Shown: one piece after another, positions 42,051-54,100 of the stretch | How positions within the stretch are numbered: the first letter of the stretch is position 1 | Layout: each line of letters opens with the position of its first letter | From: Charina bottae | Taxonomy: Eukaryota; Chordata; Lepidosauria; Squamata; Charinaidae | Length of the DNA: 64,000 nt | Direction: 5' to 3' | NCBI GenBank assembly: GCA_023362775.1 | Contig: JALMGJ010000002.1 | Location: 28,363,414 to 28,427,413, forward strand | The notes under the pieces: model-generated | What the model was told of the DNA's origin: nothing | Databases searched by the model: none | The model's input: only the letters and a program-made list of their open reading frames with translations | Program-made: the position numbers and the translations under genes

Positions 42051-42587
42051 TCACATCATTGCGAGGGGATCTTCAAAGCAACTGTGGAGGGCAAACATTA
42101 ATTCATCAAAGTCCTGTGATTCAGGGCCCTCGCTTTCACATACGTCCACAGCCCAATTGGCTGCTTCATCTTCCAGATATACAGTAACATACTGAATATT
42201 TGAGTCCTCGTCTGGGAAGTATCCCCCCCACAAGCATCCATGAATACGTGAATTTGATTCAGAAACGAGGCTATTTGTTTCAGATTTAACTTTTAGTTCC
42301 CATAGCCTGAAGACTCCGCCACCTATGGGTAGCCCTAGTTCCGGCATGTAGTTGGTGAGCTGAGGTGGTGGTGCCATGGGTGGGAATGGAGGGGGTCATG
42401 TCGAACGGGGTGCAGTAGGAACGGTGCCCCGGTGATCGAACCTGATGCTTTGTGGGGTATGGCTGGTGGTGGCTCTCACTATCTGAAGCACCTGGTGGCT
42501 TATTGTTTGTAGTATGTACTGTATGTCATCTACACGGCTGCCAAGTTCTGTAATTTGGGATTCCACAACTCCAAGGCATTGCCCCAT
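42051..42587 (-). pseudogene. Gypsy-2 gag remnants
   Basis: Two short frames: VVESQITELGSRVDDIQ (42587 on, coiled-coil-like start) and a capsid piece with FPDEDSNIQYVTVYLEDEAA and NWAVDVCESEGPES, equivalent to [20 protein letters not shown] of Gypsy-1. Confidence 0.65.
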
Positions 42588-42762
42588 GTGATGTCTGGAC
42601 CCACGCTGTACTGTAACATGAGGTGCAGCTCCGAGGTCTGCATCTCACCCAACAGCCGACAATCAGCTATCTCGTTTTTTCTGAAACGCAGGGTTGGTGG
42701 TCCAAGCTACTTCCACATACTGGGTTTTGGGCCGAGCTCCAATTTGGCCATTCAAAGCTTAC

Positions 42763-43328
42763 TGTGAGTGTCTCACTATCAGGATCCCAAGCTCAAGAAA
42801 CCTTTTAGTCAGTTCATGCTAAAAAGGTTAATTTATTAAGATCAGAATACATGAGGCAAAGGCAAAGCGTTGAATGGCCAAATTGGTGCATATACTTTGA
42901 AATTAAGAACATCCTTCTGGCATCATTTACTATCTAATTAAAAACAAACCAGTTCCAACTCTAGTTCGACCCCCTCCCTGCAGAACAATCGTTAACTGTC
43001 CAGGTGTCTTATCAGAAAACGGCCAAGGCAGGAATGTCAAGGCAAGCAGTTCATTGTGAGCAGCAAGGCTTTTGGCACAAAAGCAAACACAGGTCAAGTT
43101 CTTACAACACTTGACACGTGTACATATGAAACTATGACAGGCGAGCAGAGCTAAAGTGGAGGGAGACTGACATATACCCACTTACTAGCTGGCCTCTGTT
43201 CCATGTGAGGAGGTTTGTAGAAGCCCACAGACCTAAGCTATTTCTCCACCACATCAACCAATCAACTTCCTCTGCTACTCAGTCACAAAGCTCAGGTGAT
43301 CAGAAACTCTGAAACACTGAGTCAGACA
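42763..43328 (-). repeat. 5' LTR of Gypsy-2 (start uncertain)
   Basis: Minus strand ends ACACTCACA next to the element body, like TCTCACA of Gypsy-1, and has a polyadenylation signal in GATCTTAATAAATTAACC. The proposed start TGTCTGACTCAG at 43328 is a guess since no second LTR remains. Confidence 0.55.
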
Positions 43329-43780
43329 TTACCAAATTGTCACTTATCATCTCTGCCAAGGTGGGCATCGTGAACGCAAGGAAAAGGCCTCTGCTGGACA
43401 TGCTGGCACCACTAACATCCAGCCAGAAGGTGGTGCCAGATCCTCAAGAGTCTTTTGGCTTCTCTGTCTTCAATAGCTGATTGGTTGTGCCCAGAACCCA
43501 ACATCAAGTGCTGCCAATATTTTCAAGAATAAAATTCAAAGGAAGAGCAAGGGCCACCAAATAAAATACGGACATCAAGGTAGAAGAAAGAAAGCCCTGT
43601 TCACATTGAGACACTGAGAAAATGAACAGCCAAAGTTCATCTCATCTAAAAACTAGATCACAAAAATTTCCTAGTGACAGTTTATCTGCACTGGTTTCAA
43701 AAAACTTATATGTTAGCCTTGTGATTTTTATGTAATTATTTCAAAGATTTATTCTGTAGATGATTTCTTCAGTTTCATTA

Positions 43781-44159
43781 CAGGCAGTCCTCGATTAATG
43801 ATGATAAATTGGACCAGAATTTCCATTGCTAAGTGACGTGGTTGTAAAGTGTGACATCACATGATCACATCACTTAGTGATGGCAATCCTAACAGTCTTT
43901 GTTGCCATCATTAATTGACAATTAAAGTTCATTAAGTGAGCATCTCATGTGAATGTGATTTGCAACTTCCTGCCACCTTCCCACAAAGAAGTCAATGGGG
44001 AAGCAGGCAACCAGTTGCCAACACCCATATAAAAACCATGTGACCGTCGGGGTGCTGGGACACTGTAAATTTGAGGACCATTCATAAGTACCTCTAGTTT
44101 GGCACGATTGTAACTTTGAACAGTCGCTGAATGGGTGGTCATTAAATGAGGACTCCATG
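43781..44159. mobile_element. Mariner-type MITE
   Basis: 379 bp with imperfect terminal inverted repeats (CAGGCAGTCCTCGATTAATGA versus CATGGAGTCCTCATTTAATGA reversed) flanked by TA on both sides. Internal AAGTGA and TGATCACATCACTTAG motifs are typical of the common reptile repeat of this type. No transposase. Confidence 0.75.
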
Positions 44160-44286
44160 TACTTAGCGATTCTAATTCAGAAATCACATGGATGGAAAAA
44201 GATTGTTTAGAACACTTAAAAGATGATTACTTCCACAGCATGTTATTCTTTAATACCAGGAAGCTGTACAAAAAGGGGTTCTAAAA

Positions 44287-45197
44287 TCATGACCCTTCAT
44301 TGTTTTTCACCATTAGATGCTCCTTGGTGTTCATGTCAGGTCTCAGGATAATGATGTAGCATTTGGGGATAAAGATGCATCCCAGTAAGCCCAGGCTGGA
44401 GGCCAGGATGGAGAAGATCTGCACAGCCACCATGAATTTCCCTTTGGTGCTCAGGTAAGTGGGGACAAAGGAGACCCAAACACAGCAGAAAACCAACATG
44501 CTGAAGGTGATCCACTTGGCTTCGTTGAAGCTTCCTGGTAACTTCCGGGCTAGGAAAGACATGAAGAAGCAGATAGCAGCCAGAAAACCCATGTAGCCAA
44601 GTGCAGTGTAGAACATAGTGACTGAGACTTCATTACATTGCAGCAGGATGTGTCCTGGTTGGGAATGCAGGTCGGAATCTGGGAATGGGGGAAAGATTCC
44701 TAGCCAGATGATACAGATGCCCACTTGAATACCAGAGGAGGATAAGACAATGGAGTTGGCCAGACTCTTCCCCAGCCATTTCCTCATCCTGCTGCCTGGC
44801 TTTGTGGCCAGGAAGGCCACCACCACCATGACAGTCTTGGCCAGTAAGGAAGACACAGCAACAGAGAAAACAACACTGAAAGTGGTTTGTCGAAGAAAGC
44901 AGGTCACTTTCTTGGGATGACCAATGAAGAGTAGGGTGGTCAAGAAGGAAAGCAGGAGGGAGACCAGGAGAATGTAGGTGAGGTCCCGGTTGTTGGCTTT
45001 CACTATGGGAGTTTCTCGGTATCTAATGAAGATTCCCAGAACAAAGGCAGTGGTTAGAGACAAAGTAAGTGCAAAGAGAGCCAGGATGAGACCCAATGTT
45101 TCTTGATACGACAAAAAGGTTATAACTTTGGGGACACACTGATCTCGCTTCTCATTGGAATGCTTGTCATCTGGACACTTGCTGCAATGGGCTGCAT
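44287..45197 (-). CDS. VMN2R-like: V2R gene B exon 6 (seven-transmembrane domain)
   Basis: 911 bp from acceptor TTTTTCAG to stop. [20 protein letters not shown], then seven hydrophobic spans: [115 protein letters not shown]. Differs from gene A mainly in TM5 (FFMSFL versus FLVAFL) and loop 2. Confidence 0.95.
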
Positions 45198-48100
45198 CTG
45201 AAAAACAGTTGGTAGCATGTATCACTTTCTGCAGCTGCAGGATCATGAAAAGTACAACTTTAACCAATTATTACTATAGTAGATAAAATATCTTCTTTAA
45301 AGTGATGGGGTGAGAGAGGATATTGGGAGAAGTGGAGAAGATAGTGAAAAATACTTTCCCACAGTACGTGGTTAAGGCCTGAGTTGGAGGGTGAGAAAAC
45401 AAATTCATGAAGGATAAATGGACCGTCATAGTTAGGAAGAGCTCTGGAACATGCAGCTGAATATGACCTGAAAGGTGAAAGAATCGTGGGATATTGTCTT
45501 TTGAATCCTACCAGAGGCATCAGGTGGGCACAAATCTAAAACTTTGGCTTCAAATAACTTAAATGCTTTTGGGATGTAGTTGTTGCTTGTTGCCTTGCCT
45601 TTTGGTAGTGGCAAGGTATGCTCTTTGGGCTCTTATATTAAGTTCCCTCACTTGATTGTTCCAGTGAGTAGAAGGAAGTTGTTGAATGTGTGGGCTGAAA
45701 TTGTATTAATTTGAATCATTCATGTCCAATTTAAGTCAAAAAAGTTTTTCCTGTCACTCTATCTTCATTATGGAGAATGGCTCTTAGCACTCCATTTCTG
45801 GCCTGTGGCTGGGAAAAAACCCATGCTGGAACTCAGTTGCTCACCAGGGAGACCCACATTATGACAATGCTCACATTTCTAAGATAAAATTCAATGTTTT
45901 TACCAAGAGTTATTCAAAGGATCAAACATTAATTAGAAACAATCTTCACTGATTTAAAGGCTGAAGACTAGTTAGATCATCATCTGTCACAAGACTTGCC
46001 TTTTTTCTTGAAAGCAGGCAAGAAGACAAGTTAAGAGATTTCAGCTACATTTCATTCTTTTTGTTAATGGCCACATCATCATGCAACATTGGGTGATAGT
46101 ATCCAATCCTTGAAAAGTTTGTGGACCCATTCAAGAAATTCAATTCTAATTGCTTTGTGGAATTATGAAAAAAGTGGTGCTAGTCATTCGGTCTACAACT
46201 AGCAGGAAAGAAAACACCTTTAACAAATGTTGCCCAGAAAAGTACAAGTGAATTCTGATTGCATCCTCCATTTCTCTTTTCTCCAGAGCCACCTACCTTC
46301 TTGCATTGAGATTGTTCCTTCCATGCACACATACTCATGGGGTGTGCAACTGCACAATATATGCTGCACCCTGACAAAAAAATGTGTTAGTCATTTGGTC
46401 TACAACAAGCAGGAAAAAACACTTTTAACAAATATTGCCCAGAAAACCAAGACTGAATTCTGATTGCATCCTCCATTTCTCTTTTTTCTCCAGAGCCACC
46501 TACCTTCTTGCACCGAAAAGGTTCCTTCCATGCACAGAGAACAGTCGTAGCAACAAACTGGTGCTCTCTCTCTCATGAGCTTGGTGTATCCTGGGGAACA
46601 ACTTTCTGTACATATAGAAGAAGGCACCATCTAAACATCAAAATAGAGATCAGCCAGGGCAACATAGGAATTAGAGGGGTTCTCTCATTTCATGTCAGAA
46701 ATGCAGCAAACAAAAAAGGGAAATATTAATTAAAATTCTAAAAGTTAAAACATTTAATAAAAATATAAAATTTGTATAACTCTAGCCCAATGCTGGGTTT
46801 ATTTCAATGAACTGGTTTCAGGAAGTGAAGGAGGACATTGAGTAAAATTAACCAAGGAATAGTGGCCTAGAAGTTACTGATGGGTGCCCCCATCTTCCTT
46901 CCTTTCTAACTGTTGGAGGTACAATCTAACATTGACCTTTATGGAAAAGGACTCAATTGGAAGGTGATTCTCTTTCTCTATCGATCTCTATTGTCAATCC
47001 AGAAATATTGCCTTTGTCTTATTCTCCATTTCAATGGAAACAGGTTCCTTTGCAGAAGGTGCTTCTCCTTAGTCCAGAGCTTTCCAAACTTTTCATGTTG
47101 GTGACACACTTTTTAGACATGCATTATTTTGCGACACACTCTTACAGCAGGGCATCATTTCGCGACACACTCTTACAGCAGGGCACAAGGCAGGCACTAG
47201 GACCTGCACGGAATCACAGCAGGTTTGGAGGCAGCAAGGCACAAGGCAGGCACTAGGGCCTGCATGGAATCCTGGCAGGGCTCAGAGGCAGCAGCAGCCA
47301 TGACACACCCAGACACTGCAGCCGACACACTAACGTGTCCCGACACACAGTTTGGAAAGCTCTGCCTTAGTCCATGTATGGGAATCCTGTTTCTTGTATT
47401 TTTCTCTCCCTCTTTGCTTTGGCAGGGAACCTCCAAAATATGGCTTTCTTTGTCACTGCAAAAGTCTCTTTGTTTCTCTCTCTGCCTTCTGCTATAGCTG
47501 AACATTGTAGCAAGTAAATGACTTTTTTCAACTGCCCTCATTTCCCCCACCACATTCTCAACTTGACATCCTTCTCTTACGGAATTCCGTGGGCTACTCC
47601 CTTGAACCTCTGGTTTTCTCTTATTAAAAGTAAGATGGATTATTAATTATGGTAGCATATTCCAGTTTAGACTGTGGACTGTACAATTGGACTGTGTACA
47701 GTTGGTGTTGTACCTGTTGGAATCCGGGAAATCAAGCATGCCTCATTAGCATACTGTATGGGTGATTGCTCTAGGAGGCAAGTTTTGTGCTTCTGGAGGA
47801 AGCTGCTGGATGCCACTCCCACTTCCTCTCTCTCTCTGATTCTCCATCGTGGAAGCACACACGTGCCTGAGCTCTTTCATGGAGAGGCCATATGCTAGGC
47901 TTCAACTCCAGAGACTTTTCCCCCTTTCCCCACGTAGCCTCTGGCAGCAGATAGGACCAGAGGTATAGAGTTTAGGGAACTGAAAGCAATTTTCTACTGA
48001 AATGGGTTTACCTGGACAAACCAAATGTAAAAACACTTTTGTACATATTTTTTGTATCTGCAATGTCTAAGCATGTGTTTCTTTATAATTGGGTGGACTA

Positions 48101-51100
48101 AAAGTATAAGAATAAGAACCTGAATCTCTCTAACATGCTCACAGGCTGTAATTTTAAACAATATTCCTTTTTCTATGCATGAGTTTACACAACGTTAAGC
48201 TCTGCTCCATTCACTATTTCTAACAGGCCACTGAATGATCTTCAAAGGGTTATGGGCCTAGGATTTTGTAGAAAGAGGTTTCGTTTTTAAACAGCAGGAA
48301 TTTTTCCTTTTTACCCTGTTTTATTTTTGAGCAGAAATTTTATTTTTTTGCTGGTTTTGCATGAGCATTGTTGTTTTTGAAGGAATACTCAGTCTAGCTA
48401 CTGAAGAGGTTTCTTACACAAGGAAATAGCCTCAAGCATAAAGGGAATATTTTTGAAGTGATTTTTAAATCCTTTTTGCTAAGACAAGATGGCCAGTGTA
48501 TTCCTGCCTCACAGTCCGGTGATTTTTAAAATAAAACCCAGAGAGTTTTATCCCTGGAAAATATGGGTGGAAAGGCAGGCAAGGATTTTTAATCTGCATA
48601 ATATTGTTAATGAAGACCATCCTAGTCCAGATTCAGCAGCATATGCAGACTGGATGGACAATGACCTTAAGCTCCAAGGCTTTATCATGAATTCCTGAAG
48701 TGCACAAATGCTGGTACAAATCTAGCACAGAGATACTGCAAGAGGAATGATGGAAGAATAGTTTAAACTCTGTGGTGAAGGAGGAGATTCCCATGTTGTT
48801 AATCTGGTGAGAGAGTTATCCAATTTAAAATTCCAGCCAAATGGAGACATAGATGAGCACATTTGTAAAGTTCAGTCATTACTGCACAAGCTTGCTTGTA
48901 ATGATGTAATTTTGGATAACAGGATCCAAGTTGGATTTTTGCTGGGACCACAGCTTCAAATTTTTTTCTAGTTTTGCTGGTAGTTACAGAGGATCAACCC
49001 TGACTGCTCATTGGAAGGGCAGATACTGAAGCTGAAGCTCAAATACTTTGGCCACCTAATGCGAAGAGAGGACTCCCTGGAAAAGACCCTGATGCTGGGA
49101 AAGACTGAAGGCAAAAGGAGAAGGGGACGGCAGAGGATGAGATGGTTAGATAGCATCACCGATGTAACGAACATGAATTTGAGTAAACTCCAGGTGACAG
49201 TGGAGGACAGGAAGGCCTGGCGTCCTATGGTCCATGAGGTCACAAAGAGTCGGACACGACTAAATGACTGAACAACAACAACAGAGGATCAAGACAAACT
49301 CTTTCAGATTTAATTCAGGAATTAAAGTCTGAATACAGCAGGCAGGCCTCCTATAGAAATGCCAGGCAGACCCACAATGAGGCAGGCTATTTTTAAAATG
49401 CGCCTCAGGGCAAAGATGGTGGTCTGCAGTAAACGAGCCTTTCAATAATAAAGAGGCCCATCAAGTGCCATTTTTCGGCAAGAATGGTCACTTAAAGAAA
49501 AATTGTTGGGCCAGGAAGGCAGATCAGAAAACCAACAGAGAGAAAGCTCCAGATGCGAGTCTTCTTGCATTTTCAGCCATAAATAAAAATTGCTCATCTT
49601 TCATATTAGAGAGTGTCTGCAACATGCATATGATTAATGATTCTTTTTTCTTCATCGAATTGAACCTGAGTTCAAAGGAAGAAATCAGCTGAGCAGATGG
49701 AAAAGCAATCCCTGTGGAAGGAGAGGGTTGCGCTCTCCTTAGGTATGGAAATGGCACCACACAGAAGGATTTAATTGCTAATAATATTTTGTATGTTCCA
49801 GATGTAAGTTTGAATTTGATAAGCATATCTGCACTCATGAAGAAGGGCCATACAATGTATAGTCGAAGGCTTTCACAGCCGGAATCCGATAGTTGTTGTC
49901 GGTTTTCCGGGCTGTGTGGCCGTGTTCTGCCAGTTTTGGTTCCTAACGTTTCACCAGTAGCTGTGGCTGGCATCTTCAGAGGACAGGAGCACAGCTAGAA
50001 GATTCTCTCTGAAGAAGGGCCATACAATTCAATTTAAAGGTGACAAATGTCTAATAACGGATCAAAGAGGTGTCTTTCCAACAAGATTTTTAGATAAAGG
50101 TTTAATTTTCCTCAATTGTGAGAGGCCAGACATGGCAAGCATGCCCAGTCACCGAGAAAAGGAGTATGACAGTGCCATCCTCTGGCACAGACAACTGGGA
50201 CAAAGAAATTCAGTCAGACGATGAGAAACAACCAGGAGGGACAGAAGGAGCATAGATATAGTATCATCAAGACCTGAGTCCTTTTCCAGACCTGAGGTGC
50301 TCATTGTGACCCAACAAGGGAGTTCCAGCCAAGCGACTGTCCTACCTCACAGGAGTCATGTTGCCGAAAGAGCCTGCATCATGGAAGGAAGTGCTACAGC
50401 TGCCACCAGCTTAAGCAAGTAAGTGGAGGAAAGCAGCACAAGAGGACTTTGAGGCTCTGTAACACAACAACACTTGGACACTCTGAAAGTTAACTGTTGG
50501 CAAAAAGGCCATTGGTTGCAAATGGGTCTCTAAGGCCAAAGAGAATGAGAAGGGAGAAGTCCAAAGATACAAAGCTTGACAGGTAGCCAAGGGCTATTCA
50601 CAAAAGTATGGGGAAGATTATGACCAGACTTTTGCACCAGTTGTGAACCACACAACCATTCGAATTCTTTTAAGTCTAGCTGCAAGCAGAAACATGCAAG
50701 TGGAACATATGGACATTAAAACAGCGTTCTTGCATGGAGAAATTCAGGAGGAGTTGTATATGGAACAACCTGAAGGCTTCACTGATCCAAAGAATTGGCA
50801 TTTAGTGTGCAGGCTTCAGAAGGGGATCTATGGGCCTAAACAAGCAGCTAGGGACTGGAATATGAAACTAAACCAGATGCTAACAGAGCAAGGTTTCACT
50901 CAGGGCAAAGATGATCCCTGCCTTTACACACGACACAAGAATGGCAGAGACATGTTCATTCTGACATTTGTAGATGATTTGATTCTCTGTTATGAGGATC
51001 AAAGGAACATTGATGAAATTGTATCCAATTTGAACACGGAAATCCAGTAGTGGGAATGTGTTTTTCTTTGGAGGAGGGGCTGTGAGCTTGGCTAGTCGCA

Positions 51101-54100
51101 AGCAGGCTATTTTGGCACACTCAACAACTGGAGTATGTCTCAGCAGCTGAGACCTGTGCAGAGGTGCAATGGCTCAAGTATTTACTTGGGGATATGGGGG
51201 GTCAGTGTTCCTGCTCCAATAAGAGTCTTTGAGGACAAGCAAAGTTTTATAAGACTCTGTCTGTCTCAGAAGGTGGGAGGGTGGACCAAACACATGGATG
51301 TTCACTACCACATAATTAGAGAGGCACAGGAGACAGGACTACTACATCTGGAGTATTCTCCCTCAGATAGCATGATTGCATACATCCTTACAAAACCATT
51401 TGCGAAGGGTGTCTATCAAGGCCTATGTAGTGCATTGAATCTTGTGTAGGCATGACACATGACTTTGATTTGAGAAGGGGTGTTGGAATCTGGCAAATCA
51501 AGCATGCCTCATTAGCATATGGGTGATTGCTCTAGGAGGCAAACTCTGTGCTTCTGGAGGAAGCTGCTTGATGCCCCTCCCACTTCCTCTCTCTCTCTCT
51601 GATTCTCCATTGTGGAAGCACGCACATGCCTGAGCTCCTCCATGGAGAGGCCATGTGGGTGGACTAAAAGTGTAATAATAAGAACCTGAATCTCTCTTAC
51701 ATGCTCACAGGCTGTTTTTAAACAATATTCCTTTTTCTATGCACAAGTTTATATAACTTTAAACTCTGCTCCATTAACTGGTTCTAACAGGCGACTGAAT
51801 GATCTTCAGTACCACATTCCAGTTTGTCATAAACTACTGAAAAATATCTAAAGAAACATAATATCTAATGAATTAATGCAGATTTATGTTCCCTTCTTAG
51901 GAGGTTATCTGGATTGTCCTCAATGAGAATTATTTCTGAGCAAAAATGTTTGCATATAAAACGTGAATAGAATACCTAAACCCAAGCAGCATCAGCTACC
52001 TTGTTAAACGATGTTGGCCATAGTATGGCACTCTGATTGATGGAGACCTTGACTTCAGAGGAGGGTTCTCTTTCTACACCCCCAACTTTCACCCCACCAA
52101 CAGACTTGTTGGGAAACACTGCCCAGTGTATGATATCAAAGTCAGCAACAGGAACTCCGTTTTCATCCAAATAAACCCCATCCCTGGAAAGATTCTGAAG
52201 CTGGAAGTTTCTCAGGAGCAGATGAAGCTGCAAAGACATAGAAAATTTGGAGGAAACATGTGCAGCTTCCACATTCCCATATGAGCCTTTCTTCACAGTC
52301 TTTATGGCTATTCTTCTGGATTGTAAGTACTCTGAAAAATTCAACCTCTTCAGCTCAGCACTTCTGTCTGAAAGAGAATGATTCAGGATTTGATGGGAAG
52401 CTCCTCTCCCTCCTTCTCCAAGGAATACAAAATCTTTTTCAGGTATGTCTTCCACTGTCTTGAAGGAATTACTATATGATCCTACCAAGCCATAGCTCAG
52501 CATCATAATTTTAACAAAAATGAAAATTACATAAGGCCAAATGCTCAAGTGTTAACTGAATCTCATTATATCCAAGTGTTTCCCTGTGATACTGCATGAG
52601 ATTTTGTTCATTTCCTATGCTTTATTTTTTTGAAAAAAATCCTGTTTCTTTATACAGTATATACGACAGAGAGCAGGAAATCACACCCTGTTTCCTACTA
52701 TCTAAAAGGGTTCCTGTCTTGTGAGTAAACCCAACTGTGAATTGCTTAGTGGATTGCAAGCATCCCGTTGCAGCTCTGCCCCTGCCTTCAGATGGCACAG
52801 CTGCTGATACAACTGAACCAGCAGCTGGATGTGGAGGGTGAAGAGAGAAGGATTACATGAATGCTGTATAGTGGAGGCATTGGGACAAACAGGCAGGCTG
52901 GACACAAGGATAGGCCAGCTGTTGGGTCATTTTCTGGGTTGTGAAAAAGCTGAGCCACAGAGCTCAGAATGGGAGCCTGGCTGAAGACTGAAGTGCTTCA
53001 ATGACGCCAAAGCCTTGCAGAGCAGAGAGGAAATAGGGGTGGCAGCGGCTGGCAACTGACATGCACGAGGAGTGTTCCTTCTCTCTTCCACCACCCCCTC
53101 TCTGAACTGGAGCAAGGAAAAAGCTCTGGAAGAGGGAAGCCAAGCAGGGAACAGGGAAGGTTGCAAGAGATCCACCTTCAGGCCATTGTAGAAAAAGCAG
53201 AGGCTTTGACAGAGCAGAAGAGTGGAGGAACTCCAGAGAGATAAAAGATGGAGTGAACTTGGTTGGGAAGAAGAATAGACCCCCCAACCTTGGAATACAG
53301 AGAATGGTGATAGAGGAATAGGGAGAGGTGAGCAATAGAGAAATATGGAGGTCTAATGATTCAAAAATTAGATGTATAGTTGGAGTAGTTATAGAAGAGA
53401 GGTACTGCAATAGAAGATAGACTGAGTAAAAAAAGTCTAGGACTAAGCATTGGCTTCATAATAGAGTAGCTGGACCAATAAATACAACAGTAGAAATCCA
53501 AGAGTATTGGTGAAGCCGAAACCAGGTTGCAAAATCAGATAAGAGCTACAAGATGTAAGGTATAGATACAGGTAGAACCCAAGCAATACAGTGTTTCTAT
53601 ATCAGCCAGTTTGGGGTAGTGGTTGAGGCATCAGGCTACAAACCAGGAGATAATGAGTTCACATCCCTCCTAAAGCACAGAGCCAGCTAGGTGACCGAAG
53701 CAGGCAAGCACAAACCACATCCAAAATCTTTCCAAGAAAACTGCAGGGACTAGTCCAGGCACACCCCAGGAGTCAAAAACTGATTTGGATGCTCACACAC
53801 AATAAGGTATTAGCTTTAAAAAATAAGAGGAGACATGTATAATCCCCTTTTGTATGATATACTTATGTTGTACAATAAAATTAGCACCAGCTACTAAGGG
53901 AGTTTTTAAAACATTAACATACTTAGTTACCAGTGCTTGTTGTTTCTTTCTGGAGTCTGAGGTAAATCTGGTTGACAGTGGTACAAATGAAACTAGGACA
54001 AACCCCACAGCATGAAATCTTGCTGTCTTGCATATTGCTTAAAAGGTTTCCTGAACGGGGATCAGGTCTAACTGATCCGTATAGTATTTACACTTTGCAG

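Larger units (their letters stand above)
39545..43328 (-). mobile_element. Gypsy-2: 5' half of a Ty3/Gypsy element
   Basis: Minus strand: 5' LTR (about 43328-42763), gag (42700-41380), protease (41370-41065), spacer (41064-40687), RT (about 40680-39900) and RNase H start (to 39545). Integrase, chromodomain and 3' LTR are absent, so the element was cut by a deletion or rearrangement. Same lineage as Gypsy-1. Frameshifts near 40560 and 39900. Confidence 0.88.
47715..51808 (+). mobile_element. Copia-3 LTR retrotransposon in V2R gene B intron 4
   Basis: Whole element between duplications GTACC (47710-47714 and 51809-51813). 5' LTR 47715-48244, primer site, gag, protease remnant, pre-integrase, a large deletion of most integrase, RT and RNase H, purine tract TGAGAAGGGG, 3' LTR 51481-51808. 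It contains a BovB 3' end and a small PLE insert. Different family from Copia-1 and Copia-2. Inactive. Confidence 0.92.

Noticed and set aside
43781..44159. Small host gene with frames on the minus strand
   Set aside because: The frames lie inside a MITE with inverted ends and TA flanks.
52228..52548. 5' extension of V2R gene B exon 4 as coding sequence
   Set aside because: The frame stays open upstream of the acceptor but has no V2R similarity and gene A lacks it; the TTTGCAG acceptor and equal exon length settle the boundary.
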